Assembly (NCBI RefSeq): GCF_003965815.1
Contig: NZ_RXOE01000001.1
Span: forward strand, 1,054,001 to 1,118,000
Direction: 5' to 3'
Source: Variovorax gossypii
GTDB taxonomy: Bacteria; Pseudomonadota; Gammaproteobacteria; Burkholderiales; Burkholderiaceae_C
Length of the DNA: 64,000 nucleotides
This document shows positions 34,986 through 44,041 of this stretch, piece by piece. Below the pieces are notes generated by a model. That model was not told where the DNA came from. It made no database searches and worked only from the letters and a program-made list of their open reading frames with translations. The position numbers and the translations under genes were made by a program. Each line of letters starts with the position of its first letter. Positions within the stretch are counted from its first letter, which is position 1.

Positions 34986-36140
34986 ATGTTCCAGGACCAG
35001 CAAGTCAACGCGCCGCTGATCGGCGTTCCCGGTGGCCGCCATCTGCTCGACACCCCCGCGCTGCTGATCGACCTGCCTGCGATGACGCGCAACATCGAAC
35101 GCATGGCCGCCTTCGCCAAGGCGCGCGGCGTGAGCCTGCGTCCGCACGTGAAGACGCACAAGTCGGTCGAGATCGCGCGGCGCCAGGTGGCGGCGGGCGC
35201 CATCGGCGTGAGCTGCGTCACAATGGGCGAGGCGGAGGTGATGGTCCAGGGCGGCATTCCGGGCGTGCTCATCACCTCGCCCGCCGTCACGCCGAGCAAG
35301 ATCTCTCGGCTCATCCGCCTCGCGCAGCGGGCCCGCCCGGGCGACGTGATGGTGGTGGTCGACAACCCGCAGAACCTCGCAGACCTGGCGCGCGCCGCGG
35401 GCGAGCTCACGCATCCGCTCGATGTGCTGGTGGACTATGGCGCGGGCTACAACCGCACCGGCTGCGCCACGCAGGCCAAGGTGCTCGAGCTGGCCGCGCT
35501 GGTGGCCGCCGAGCCGCGCCTGCGGCTGCGCGGGCTGCAGTCGTACGCGGGCAATCTGCAGCACATCGTGGCGCGCGAGGAGCGCAGCGCCGCGGCAGCC
35601 GCTCTGCGCGAAACCGTGGCGGGCATCGTGGCGGCGGCGCGGCGCCAGGGACTGAACTTCGACATCGTGACGGGCGCAGGCACCGGCACGCACGACCTCG
35701 ATTCGCAGGAGAACGCCTTCACCGAACTGCAGGCGGGCTCGTATGTGTTCATGGACGCCGAGTACTCGCGCGTGCTCGCCAACGGCGACCAGCCCTCGCC
35801 CTTCGAGACATCGCTGTTCGTGCAGACGGCGGTGGTCAGCACGAACGCGGCCGACTGGGTGACGGTGGACGGCGGCACCAAGTGCTTCTCCACCGACAGC
35901 GGCGTGCCGGTGGTTGCGAAGGGCGCCGACGCGGCGAGCCACTATGCCTTCTTCGGCGACGAGCACGGCAAGCTGATGCCGTCGCCGGCCTCGCAGGCGC
36001 CGAAGCCGGCGCTGGGCGCGCGGGTGGAGTTCGTCACCCCGCACTGCGATCCGACGGTCAACCTGCACGACGCCTATCACGTGGTCGAGGGCGGCACGCT
36101 GGTCGCCATCTGGCCGGTGGACGCGCGCGGCAGGCGATAG
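34986..36140 (+). CDS. D-threonine aldolase / D-serine dehydratase-like PLP enzyme (DSD1 type)
   Basis: A 384-residue fold-type III PLP protein. The Schiff-base Lys lies in LRPHVKTHKS near residue 56, DTPALLIDLPAMTRNIERMA marks the N-terminus, and the C-terminal metal-site HCDP (VTPHCDPTVNLHDAYH) is complete. Such enzymes act on D-threonine, 3-hydroxy-D-aspartate or D-serine. It is controlled in all likelihood by the divergent LysR gene. The next gene, an acyl-CoA-dehydrogenase-fold enzyme, starts 128 bases on and may be co-transcribed. Confidence 0.9.
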   Translation: MFQDQQVNAPLIGVPGGRHLLDTPALLIDLPAMTRNIERMAAFAKARGVSLRPHVKTHKSVEIARRQVAAGAIGVSCVTMGEAEVMVQGGIPGVLITSPAVTPSKISRLIRLAQRARPGDVMVVVDNPQNLADLARAAGELTHPLDVLVDYGAGYNRTGCATQAKVLELAALVAAEPRLRLRGLQSYAGNLQHIVAREERSAAAAALRETVAGIVAAARRQGLNFDIVTGAGTGTHDLDSQENAFTELQAGSYVFMDAEYSRVLANGDQPSPFETSLFVQTAVVSTNAADWVTVDGGTKCFSTDSGVPVVAKGADAASHYAFFGDEHGKLMPSPASQAPKPALGARVEFVTPHCDPTVNLHDAYHVVEGGTLVAIWPVDARGRR

Positions 36141-36268
36141 CGCCAGCCACCGGAAGCCGGCGGCATAAGGAAACTCGAAAAGCGTATTTCACAACCGCCG
36201 CGCCGAGGGGGACAGTCGGGCGCTGTCTCTCTCTTCTCCAGGGCATGCCTCCGGGCGGCCCCGCCTCC

Positions 36269-37522
36269 ATGGAATCCATCCAAGCAACGACGCGCCCCGC
36301 CGCACAAGCCCCGGGCGCACAGGCGCCCTCCTCGCAGCAGCTCGCCGCACGTTTCCGCCCCGTCTTCCAGCGCATTGCCGAGCATGCGGCGCAACGCGAG
36401 AACGATCGCGAGCTCGCCTACGAGCCCGTGGCCTGGCTCAACGCCGAGCGCTTCGGCGCGCTGCGCGTGCCGCTCGAACATGGCGGCCTGGGCGGCTCGG
36501 TGGAGCAGCTCTACGACCTGCTCATCGAACTCGGCGAGGCCGACTCCAACCTGCCGCAGATCCTGCGCGCGCACTTCGGCTTCATCGAACGGCTGCTGGC
36601 GGAAATCGACCCCGCCCTGCACGGCCCGTGGATGCGTCTCGCAGCCGAGGGCGTGATCTTCGGCAACGCCACCACCGAGCTCGGCGACGGCTCGCTCAAG
36701 ACGCTGCAGACCACTCTGAAGCGCGACGGCGACGCGTGGCGACTCGACGGCGACAAGTTCTACAGCACCGGCACGCTCTACGCCGACTGGATCTCGGTCT
36801 CGGCCCAGCGCCTGAACGACGACGGCAGCAGCGACCGCGTGATCGCGCTCGTGCCCGCCGAGGCGCAGGGCGTGGAGCGCGTGGACGACTGGCGCGGCTT
36901 CGGCCAGCGGCTGAGCGCATCGGGCACCACGCGCTTTCGCAACGTGCGCGTGAAGCCAGAGAACGTGCTGCTGTACGTGCGCGACCAGGCCACGCCGCTT
37001 ACGGCGCATTTCCAGCTCACGCACCTCGCAACGCTCGCGGGCATCGCGCGCGCCATCGTGCGCGACGCGGTGGCCTTCGTGCAGCCGCGCAAGCGCATCT
37101 ACAGCCACGGCAGCGGCGACACGCCGCGCGAAGACCCGCTGGTGCAGCAGGTCGTCGGCCAGCTCGCTAGCACGGCCTTCATCGCGACCTCGACCGTGCA
37201 GGCCGTGGCGTGCGGCCTGGGCGAGGTCGACCGCTTCCGCCAGCGCGGCGAGGCCGTGCCCGAGAGCCTGCTGTTCGAGGTGGAGCTGAACACCGCCAAG
37301 GCGCAGACCGGGATCGTCGACGCGGTGCTGCAGGCCGGCACGCGGCTCTTCGACATCGGCGGCGCCTCGGCGCTGCAGGAAGACCGCCGGCTCGACCGGC
37401 ACTGGCGCAATGCGCGCACGCTCGCCTCGCACAACCCGACCATCTACAAGGGACGCGTGGTGGGCGAATACCTGCTCAACGGAACGAGGCCGACTTTCTA
37501 CTGGGCGGTGGGAAGCGCTTAA
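36269..37522 (+). CDS. Acyl-CoA-dehydrogenase-fold flavoprotein monooxygenase (SfnB/DszC type)
   Basis: A 417-residue protein of the acyl-CoA dehydrogenase fold, in the branch that uses reduced flavin and oxygen on sulfur or nitrogen compounds. LRVPLEHGGLGGSVEQLYDLL and the middle-domain FGNATTELGDG and DKFYSTGTLYADWI match; the typical catalytic Glu of dehydrogenases is not evident. C-terminal FDIGGASALQEDRRLDRHWRN matches the helical domain. ATG 36269 is used; an in-frame ATG eight codons earlier is possible. No flavin reductase is nearby. Confidence 0.85.
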   Translation: MESIQATTRPAAQAPGAQAPSSQQLAARFRPVFQRIAEHAAQRENDRELAYEPVAWLNAERFGALRVPLEHGGLGGSVEQLYDLLIELGEADSNLPQILRAHFGFIERLLAEIDPALHGPWMRLAAEGVIFGNATTELGDGSLKTLQTTLKRDGDAWRLDGDKFYSTGTLYADWISVSAQRLNDDGSSDRVIALVPAEAQGVERVDDWRGFGQRLSASGTTRFRNVRVKPENVLLYVRDQATPLTAHFQLTHLATLAGIARAIVRDAVAFVQPRKRIYSHGSGDTPREDPLVQQVVGQLASTAFIATSTVQAVACGLGEVDRFRQRGEAVPESLLFEVELNTAKAQTGIVDAVLQAGTRLFDIGGASALQEDRRLDRHWRNARTLASHNPTIYKGRVVGEYLLNGTRPTFYWAVGSA

Positions 37523-37558
37523 AGTCTCGGGTCCTCCAACGGACCCGATTCTTTTCTC

Positions 37559-37774
37559 ATGCGCCGACTGCTGCCCGCCCTTCTCCCGTTCGTCATCGCC
37601 GGTTGCGCGACGCCACAAACCGGCGTGCTGCGCCTCAACGACGGGATATTCAGGGCATCGAGCCAGCAGGAAGCGGAAGCCTACTGCCGCAAGGACGGAA
37701 ACCCGATCAGGTTCCTGCAGCAGGCCGACGCACCGACCACGCCGGGCAGCGGCGTGCTCTTCAGGTGCGATTGA
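37559..37774 (+). CDS. Small lipoprotein
   Basis: A 71-residue protein with a lipoprotein signal (lipobox IAGC near residue 15) and a short charged mature part (SQQEAEAYCRKDGNPIRFL) that contains two more Cys. It lies 36 bases after the flavoprotein gene. No family known to me; the small mature domain may bind a surface component. Confidence 0.65.
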   Translation: MRRLLPALLPFVIAGCATPQTGVLRLNDGIFRASSQQEAEAYCRKDGNPIRFLQQADAPTTPGSGVLFRCD

Positions 37775-37819
37775 AGGGCTGAAGCGACAGCAGTTGCGGC
37801 GGCGGTCGACGCGGCGCCA

Positions 37820-38134
37820 TCAGACGCGCGGAAGCGCCGCCAGGAAGGTGGACACGACGATCGCCGCAGCCCGGTCGAGCTGCAGGATGTCCGCCACGTC
37901 GAAGGCGTGCGGCGCGGTGCGTCCACTCGAACCGAGTGGCTTGCGGATCTCGACAAGGACTTCGGCCGCCAGCTCACGGTCGCTGCGCGGCCGGCCGTCG
38001 GGGTGCATCACCCATTCATCGACTTGATCGAATGGAATGCTGCGGAAGACTCCCACTATGGGGATGTACTTGTAGCGATCCTCGCCCACCAGGATGGGCA
38101 CGCTGAGGTTACAGAAAAACGTGGTCGTCGACAT
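37820..38134 (-). CDS. Hypothetical protein, 104 residues
   Basis: A soluble protein (MSTTTFFCNLSVPILVGEDR) with an acidic centre (FDQVDEWVMHPDG) and a helical C-terminus. No motif or signal peptide. It is convergent with the small lipoprotein gene. Protein-like composition and codon use support it; function unknown. Confidence 0.55.
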   Translation of the reverse strand: MSTTTFFCNLSVPILVGEDRYKYIPIVGVFRSIPFDQVDEWVMHPDGRPRSDRELAAEVLVEIRKPLGSSGRTAPHAFDVADILQLDRAAAIVVSTFLAALPRV

Positions 38135-38521
38135 GCAGGATCGCCGTCGCTAAGCAAAGCTATCAATTGTTAATGAGTGCGCTGTCTGGAGCCATCCTCC
38201 GTAGGAGCTGTCAGAGGAAGAGACGTGACCTTCTGCACACAAATTGCCTCCATCCTCATCGATTCTCGCGTCAAAACAACCACTTTATTCTTACATAAAG
38301 ATACACCAAAGGGAATTTCTGATGTTTTCGGCTGTTCGGGCCCGGATTGAAGGACCAGCCGAACGACAGGCACAGGCGTAAACACGCCTGCGGAAAGACG
38401 GGGATGCGAGGGTGCGCGAAGAACGGCGCCGGCAGACAGGGGAATTACCCGGCCGCCCGTTCACCAGGCAGCGCGAAACGGCCTGCCCCTGAGGCCGGCC
38501 GCCTGGTGGAAACCGGAGAAA
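38135..38521. other. Intergenic stretch with an AT-rich island
   Basis: No gene supported on either strand. Around 38265-38325 the base composition drops sharply to AT-rich, including a 6-base inverted repeat CTTTAT/ATAAAG at 38283-38300. This may be the promoter zone of the leftward 104-residue gene or a small foreign insert. The remainder toward the crotonase gene holds nothing recognisable. Confidence 0.4.
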
Positions 38522-39352
38522 TCAGGCCGGCGCGCTGAAGCGCGGCGCGCGCCGTTCGATGTTGGCCTTCACGGCCTCGGCCTGGTTGGGGCTGCCGATC
38601 AGCGCCTTCTGCTCGACCGACTCGGCCATCAGCAACTCGGCCGCTCCCAGCGATAGCGATGCGTTCAGCAGCCGCTTGCCGGCACGTATCGCGTCGGGGC
38701 TCTTGAGCGCGATCTCGTGCGCCATCTGCAGTGCCTCGGCCAGCGGGTCGGCCGCGACGCGGGTGGCGAAGCCGATGCTCAGCGCCTCCTCGCCGGAGAA
38801 GATTCGCCCGGTGAAGGTGAGCTCGCGCACCACGTCGCTGCGCGCGAGTTCGCGCATCAGCACCATGCCGGCCATGTCGGGCACCAGGCCCCACTTGATC
38901 TCCATCACCGACAGCTTCGTGTCGGGCGCGACGATGCGGATGTCCGCGCCCAGCGCGACCTGCAGGCCGCCGCCGAAAGCCACGCCGTGCACCGCGGCGA
39001 TGACGGGCACCGGCACCTCGCGCCAGACCATCGCGACCTGCTGCGCGGCGTTGGAGATGCCGTGCGTGCGCACGACAAGATCCGCTCCCGCGGCGCCCCC
39101 ACCCAGCACGTCGGAACCAGCGCCCTGCTGCTGCATGCGCTCGAAAGAAGCCATGTCGAGCCCCGCGCAGAAGGCCTTGCCGCGGCCCGAGATCACCACC
39201 GCGCGCACCGCCTTGTCGTCGCGCAGCGCCTCGCCGGCCTCGATCAGCGCATCGAACATCGCCGGGTCGAGCGCGTTCATCTTGTCGGCGCGGGCGAGCT
39301 GCAGTTCCACGACGCCGTCGGCGTGGCGGGTCCATTCGATGCGGTCGGTCAT
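38522..39352 (-). CDS. Enoyl-CoA hydratase/crotonase-family protein
   Basis: A 276-residue crotonase-fold enzyme. RADKMNALDPAMFDALIEAG and the oxyanion-hole regions ISGRGKAFCAGLDMAS and VHGVAFGGGLQVALGADIRI are clear. The hydratase Glu positions appear occupied in part (GLVPDMAGMVLM lacks the second Glu), so it may be a different crotonase activity such as an isomerase or hydrolase. It stands alone, divergent from phoX with 89 bases between. Confidence 0.9.
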   Translation of the reverse strand: MTDRIEWTRHADGVVELQLARADKMNALDPAMFDALIEAGEALRDDKAVRAVVISGRGKAFCAGLDMASFERMQQQGAGSDVLGGGAAGADLVVRTHGISNAAQQVAMVWREVPVPVIAAVHGVAFGGGLQVALGADIRIVAPDTKLSVMEIKWGLVPDMAGMVLMRELARSDVVRELTFTGRIFSGEEALSIGFATRVAADPLAEALQMAHEIALKSPDAIRAGKRLLNASLSLGAAELLMAESVEQKALIGSPNQAEAVKANIERRAPRFSAPA

Positions 39353-39441
39353 TCGATGTCTCCTGGGCGGTTGCCGCGCCAGTATCGCCGGGCACGGCCT
39401 CAGGCGATGATGGCGGCTGTCGCCTACACAACACCAAAGCC

Positions 39442-41316
39442 ATGCCCCTGGACCGCCGCCACTTTCTTCTTCAATCGGGTTCCGCCGCCGCCGTGGTGGC
39501 GCTGTTCGGACAGGGCTGCGCCTCGACGCCGGCGCCGCCGTCCACGCGCCCCGGCGAGACGCTGGGCTTCACCGGCGTGCCGGCCTCCCTGCGCGACGGC
39601 ATCGTGGTGCCGCCCGAATACGAGTGGCAGCTGCTCTACCCCTGGGGCTCCCCCACCGGCGTCGCCGGCCGGATGCCGCTCTTCGCACCCGATGCCGGCA
39701 ACAGCGCCGACGACCAGGCCGTGCAGGCCGGCATGCATCACGACGGCATGCACTTCTTCGCGCTCGACGCGAGCGGCGAACGCGGCCTGCTCGTGATGAA
39801 CCACGAATACACCGACGAACAGCTGCTGCACACCGACGGCGTGAAGGAGTGGACCGCCGCGAAGGTGCGCAAGTCGCTGCACGCCATGGGCGTCTCGGTG
39901 ATCGAGGTGCGGCGCAACGGCCAGGGCTGGCAGCAGGTGCTGCCCTCGCCCTTCGCGCGCCGCGTGCACGGCAACACGCCGATGCGCATCGCCGGGCCTG
40001 CCGCCGGCACGCCGCTGATGCGCACCGCCGCCAATCCGGCCGGCGACGCGGTCTTCGGCACCTTCGCCAACTGCGCGATGGGCGTCACGCCGTGGGGCAC
40101 CTACCTCACCTGCGAGGAGAACTTCCACGGCTACTTCGGCGGCCCGAAGGAAGCGGCCCGCAACGCCACGCCCGCCCAACGCCGCTACGGCACAGTGGCC
40201 GGATCGCAATGGGTCGAGTACTGGCGCTTCGACGAGCGCTTCGACCTCAGCCGACACCCGAACGAGCCGCACCGCTTCGGCTGGGTGGTCGAGATCGATC
40301 CCTTCGACCCCACCGCCACGCCCGTCAAGCGCACCGCGCTGGGCCGCAAGCGCCAGGAAAGCGCCACCTGCACCATCGCGACGGACGGCCGCCTCGTGGT
40401 CTACATGGGCGACGACTCGCGCTTCGAATACATCTACAAGTTCGTCAGCCGCGACAAGGTGCACCCCGGCACCGACGCCGCCGCGCGTGCCGCCAACCGG
40501 CACCTGCTCGACGAAGGCACACTCTACGCCGCGCGCTACGACGCAGGCGGACGCGGAAAGTGGCTCGAGCTCACCCACGGCCGCGACGGCCTCGACGCGG
40601 CGCACGGCTTCGCGGACCAGGCAGAGGTGTTGATCCACGCGCGGCTGGCGGGCGACGTCGTCGGCGCCACGAAGATGGATCGCCCCGAGTGGATCGCCAT
40701 CCACCCGCAAAGCGGCGAGGTCTACGTCACCCTCACCAACAACAGCCAGCGCGGCGACGCCGGCAAGCCGGGCCCCGACGCTGCCAACCCGCGCGCCGCC
40801 AATCTCTTCGGCGGCATCCTGCGCTGGCGCGAAGATGCGGGCGATGCAGCCTCCACCGGCTTCTCGTGGGACCACTTCGCGCTCGCGGGCGACCCGGCAC
40901 AGCCCGGCAGCGGCGCGCGCTACCCCACGGCAGGTGCCGACATGTTCGGCGCCCCCGACGGCCTGCACTTCGACCGCGGCGGCCTGCTCTGGATCCAGAC
41001 CGACCTGAGCGGCCAGGTCATCGGCAAGCCGCCCTACACCTCGCTGGGCAACAACCAGATGCTGTGCGCCGACCCGGCCTCGGGCCGCATCAAGCGCTTT
41101 CTCACCGGCCCCAACGGCTGCGAGATCACCGGCTGCGTGGTCACGCCCGACCGGCGCACGCTGTTCGTCAACATCCAGCATCCGGGCGAGGCACGCGACG
41201 ACGGCGACACGAAGCACAACAGTGCCTGGCCCGACGGCGCCGAGCCGGGCAGCGCGCGGCCGCGCTCGGCGACGCTGGCGATACGCCGGCGCGACGGCGG
41301 TATCGTCGGCACCTGA
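39442..41316 (+). CDS. PhoX-family alkaline phosphatase (DUF839), Tat-exported
   Basis: A 624-residue extracytoplasmic phosphatase of the Ca/Fe-dependent PhoX type. The N-terminal DRRHFLLQSGSAAAVVALFG is a twin-arginine signal (RRHFLL) and a Cys in GQGCAS may be lipidated. NHEYTDE, TCEENFHGYFG and MDRPEWIAI are the conserved metal-ligand blocks. It would release phosphate from organic esters for Pst uptake. No Pho box was found in its short leader, so regulation is uncertain. A DUF488 gene follows 30 bases later. Confidence 0.88.
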   Translation: MPLDRRHFLLQSGSAAAVVALFGQGCASTPAPPSTRPGETLGFTGVPASLRDGIVVPPEYEWQLLYPWGSPTGVAGRMPLFAPDAGNSADDQAVQAGMHHDGMHFFALDASGERGLLVMNHEYTDEQLLHTDGVKEWTAAKVRKSLHAMGVSVIEVRRNGQGWQQVLPSPFARRVHGNTPMRIAGPAAGTPLMRTAANPAGDAVFGTFANCAMGVTPWGTYLTCEENFHGYFGGPKEAARNATPAQRRYGTVAGSQWVEYWRFDERFDLSRHPNEPHRFGWVVEIDPFDPTATPVKRTALGRKRQESATCTIATDGRLVVYMGDDSRFEYIYKFVSRDKVHPGTDAAARAANRHLLDEGTLYAARYDAGGRGKWLELTHGRDGLDAAHGFADQAEVLIHARLAGDVVGATKMDRPEWIAIHPQSGEVYVTLTNNSQRGDAGKPGPDAANPRAANLFGGILRWREDAGDAASTGFSWDHFALAGDPAQPGSGARYPTAGADMFGAPDGLHFDRGGLLWIQTDLSGQVIGKPPYTSLGNNQMLCADPASGRIKRFLTGPNGCEITGCVVTPDRRTLFVNIQHPGEARDDGDTKHNSAWPDGAEPGSARPRSATLAIRRRDGGIVGT

Positions 41317-41346
41317 GACAACAGGCAGAGAAAAAGGGAAGACATC

Positions 41347-41745
41347 ATGAGCATCCGCATCGTCCGCCTCGGCACACCGCGCGCCCCCGACGAGGGCCTG
41401 CGCGTCGGCACCGTGCGCCGCCCGCCGCGCGGCGTTCCAAAGACCGAGTTCGCCTCGCAGGACTGGTACGACGTGTGGTACCCGAACCTCGCGCCCTCCG
41501 TCGAGACGATGAAGCAGGCGCAGGAAGCCCAGAAGGCGGAATCGCCCACGCAGTGGAACGCCTTCGTGCGCAAGTTCAAGGCCGAGATGGCCGAGCCCGA
41601 CGCGAGTCGCAGCCTCGACCTGCTGGCCGCACTGTCCCACGGCGCGTCGCTGTCGGTGGGCTGCTACTGCGAGGAGGAGTCGCGCTGCCACCGCTCCGTG
41701 TTGCGCAGCCTGCTGGCGGAGCGCGGCGCGAAGATCGTCGACTGA
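41347..41745 (+). CDS. DUF488 family protein
   Basis: A 132-residue cytoplasmic protein. The diagnostic GCYCEEESRCHRSVL near the C-terminus carries the Cys/His cluster of DUF488, and QDWYDVWYPNLAPS the aromatic patch. It follows the PhoX gene by 30 bases and is probably co-transcribed, though a functional link is not evident. It is convergent with the GST gene with only 9 bases between. Confidence 0.88.
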   Translation: MSIRIVRLGTPRAPDEGLRVGTVRRPPRGVPKTEFASQDWYDVWYPNLAPSVETMKQAQEAQKAESPTQWNAFVRKFKAEMAEPDASRSLDLLAALSHGASLSVGCYCEEESRCHRSVLRSLLAERGAKIVD

Positions 41746-41754
41746 CCGGCCTGC

Positions 41755-42363
41755 TCAGGCCATCGGCGCGCCGAGGAACACCGGCAGGCTCTCGGCCTGC
41801 GCCGAGTACGCGGCCAGCGCCGGAAAGTCTTTCGGCGAGACGGCATCGGGCGTCATCAGCTGCGTGAAGGCCCAGGCCACGGCCGTCGAGACGCCGGCCT
41901 GCGTCATCGTCTCCTCGCTCGCGGATGGCGGCGCCTCACTCAGCTCCCGCTCGAGCGCCACGCACGCGGCGGCAAGCTGGCCGCGCACGCGGTCCATCCA
42001 CGGCTGGTGCTGCTTCTGCGCCGGACGCAGCTTGCGCTCGTAGACGATCTGCACCGTCTTCTCGCAGGCCGCCAGTGCAAGCCCCGTGAGGCGCAGCTCG
42101 CGCAGCCGCTGCGGCGGGCCGGCGGGCATCAGGCTGCGCCCGCTCAGGGCTTGCGCGTAGTCGATGATCAGCGTCGAATCCATCAGCACCGTGCCGTCGT
42201 CGCAGACCAGCGTGGGAGCCTTCACCACCGGATTGATGGCGCTGAACTGCTCGAAGGTGCTGAAGAGCGAGATCGAGCGATGCTCGAAGGAAAGGCCGAG
42301 CAGGCGCAGCGAAATGGCGGTGCGCCGCACGTAGGGCGAGTCGAGCATGCCGACGAGTTGCAT
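41755..42363 (-). CDS. Glutathione S-transferase
   Basis: A 202-residue GST. The N-terminal thioredoxin fold begins MQLVGMLDSPYVRRTAISLR with a Ser in the usual catalytic place, VKAPTLV holds the cis-Pro and MDSTLIIDYA the glutathione contact. The C-terminal helical domain is ordinary. It is divergent from the Lrp-family regulator with 127 bases between, suggesting that regulator controls it. Confidence 0.9.
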   Translation of the reverse strand: MQLVGMLDSPYVRRTAISLRLLGLSFEHRSISLFSTFEQFSAINPVVKAPTLVCDDGTVLMDSTLIIDYAQALSGRSLMPAGPPQRLRELRLTGLALAACEKTVQIVYERKLRPAQKQHQPWMDRVRGQLAAACVALERELSEAPPSASEETMTQAGVSTAVAWAFTQLMTPDAVSPKDFPALAAYSAQAESLPVFLGAPMA

Positions 42364-42490
42364 GGGTTCTCCTTGAAGACGGCCCCCGACGATACGGACG
42401 GCGCCGCGCGCCATGAATGGCAATCCATCGAAAATCGCGCTCGCAAACCGATCAACCATCGACAGCTGCGCACGTCGCCGCGTCCATCCC

Positions 42491-42949
42491 ATGAACATCG
42501 ACAAGAAAGACCGCCTGATCCTCGAAGCACTGCAGGCCGACGCGCGCCAGAGCCTGGCCGCCATCGGCAAGCGCATCGGCCTGTCGCAGCCGGCCATGAG
42601 CGAGCGCGTGCGCAAGCTCGAGGAAGCGGGCGTGATCGAGGGCTACGGCGCGCGCGTCAACCTGCGCGCGCTGGGCGTGGGGCTGCAGGCCATCATCCGC
42701 GTCGACACCACGCATGCGGGAATCGCCAGGTACCTGAAGCTGTTCGAGTCGATGCCCGAGGTGCTGAGCGCCGACCGCGTGACCGGCGAAGACTGCTTCT
42801 TCGTGCGCTGCGCGATCGCCGAGCCGGCCGACCTGGAGCGCGTGGTGGACGCGCTGGCGGTCGACGGATCGGTGACCACGTCGCTGGTGCTGTCGAGCCC
42901 GGTGAACAAGCTGGTCACCGTGCACGCGGCCAGGCCGCCGAAGAAATAG
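42491..42949 (+). CDS. Lrp/AsnC-family regulator
   Basis: A 152-residue one-domain-plus-RAM regulator. The HTH lies at about residues 20-45 (IGKRIGLSQPAMSERVRKLE) and the ligand-binding RAM domain follows (LGVGLQAIIRVDTTHAG). It is divergent from the GST gene and convergent with the SDR gene. Such proteins sense amino acids or their products and often control an adjacent divergent gene. Confidence 0.93.
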   Translation: MNIDKKDRLILEALQADARQSLAAIGKRIGLSQPAMSERVRKLEEAGVIEGYGARVNLRALGVGLQAIIRVDTTHAGIARYLKLFESMPEVLSADRVTGEDCFFVRCAIAEPADLERVVDALAVDGSVTTSLVLSSPVNKLVTVHAARPPKK

Positions 42950-42968
42950 ACGGGGACAGCCGCAGCCG

Positions 42969-43871
42969 TCAGCGCTGCGCCTTGTCCTTCTGGTTCTGCG
43001 CCTCGATGCGCTCGCGCGCGGCCAGCCAGTCGGAGTCGCTCCACTGGCGCAGCTCGTAGAAGTTGCCGCCGGTGGCCAGCGCGTTGCCGCCGTCCATCAT
43101 GATGCTCTGGCCCGTGAGCCAGTCGCACTGGCCCGGCGCCATCAGGAAGGAAGCCAGGTTCTGCAGCTCGCTCATGCGGCCGGTGCGCGCCATCGGGTTG
43201 TTCTGCTTGCTGCGCGCGCCGGGCTCCTCGCCGGGGTTCAGGCGCTTGCTCATGCCTTCGGTCGGGATCTCGCCGGGGCCGACCGCGTTCAGGCGGATGC
43301 CGTAGCGCGCCCACTCGACCGCGAGCGACTTGGTCATGACCTCGATGCCGGCCTTGCTCATGGCCGAGGGCACGACGTAGGGGCTGCCGTTGTCGACCCA
43401 GGTGACGATGATGCTCATCACGCTGCGGAAGGCGTCGCCCGGCTTCCATTCGCCCGATCGGGCCTGCGCCACCCAGCGCTTGCCCACGGCATGCGTCACG
43501 TAGAAGCTGCCGTGGAACACGATGTTGGCGATGGCGTCGAACGCGCGCGGCGAGAGGCTCTCGGTGGGCGAGACGAAGTTGCCCGCCGCGTTGTTGACCA
43601 GCCCCGTGAGGCCGCCGCTCTGGAACAGGCTCTCGACCATCTCGTCGACCTGCTGCGCGATGCGGATGTCCACGCCGAAGGCGTCGATGCGCCGGCCCGG
43701 GAACTGCTGGCGCCATTCGGCCGCCGTCTCCTCGCAGACCGACTGGCGCCGGCCGCAGATGGCCACGTCGGCGCCGAGGCTCAGGAAGCGCTCGGCCATC
43801 GCGCGGCCGAGGCCGGTGCCCCCGCCAGTCACCAGGATGCGCTGGCCGCTCATGAGGGAAGCTTCAAACAT
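42969..43871 (-). CDS. Short-chain dehydrogenase, DECR-like
   Basis: A 300-residue SDR similar to 2,4-dienoyl-CoA reductase types. Cofactor motif TGGGTGLG near residue 14, NNAAGNFV, a catalytic Ser region (IIVTWVDNGSPYVVPSAMSK) with Tyr and Lys in YxxxxxxK spacing, and PTEGMSKRLNPGE on the substrate loop. CGRRQ after beta-2 favours NADP. It is divergent from the CoA-transferase gene with 170 bases between. Confidence 0.88.
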   Translation of the reverse strand: MFEASLMSGQRILVTGGGTGLGRAMAERFLSLGADVAICGRRQSVCEETAAEWRQQFPGRRIDAFGVDIRIAQQVDEMVESLFQSGGLTGLVNNAAGNFVSPTESLSPRAFDAIANIVFHGSFYVTHAVGKRWVAQARSGEWKPGDAFRSVMSIIVTWVDNGSPYVVPSAMSKAGIEVMTKSLAVEWARYGIRLNAVGPGEIPTEGMSKRLNPGEEPGARSKQNNPMARTGRMSELQNLASFLMAPGQCDWLTGQSIMMDGGNALATGGNFYELRQWSDSDWLAARERIEAQNQKDKAQR

Positions 43872-44041
43872 GGTTCGTCTCCTTGGTCGATGAGAAGATG
43901 AAAAGGCGGCAGGAAACAGAGAGGAAAACAGTCGCCGCCACCGGCCGCATGCTACGCGCGCGGCGCCCCGGCGGCTTGCGGGAAGTGGCTCCGGCCCTCG
44001 GGCGAGAATGCGCGAAACGATTCTTCCGGAGACCAGGACCG

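Noticed and set aside
39353..39441. Pho box before the PhoX phosphatase
   Set aside because: Only a single CTGTC-like half-site (CTGTCGC) is present; no partner at 11 bases.
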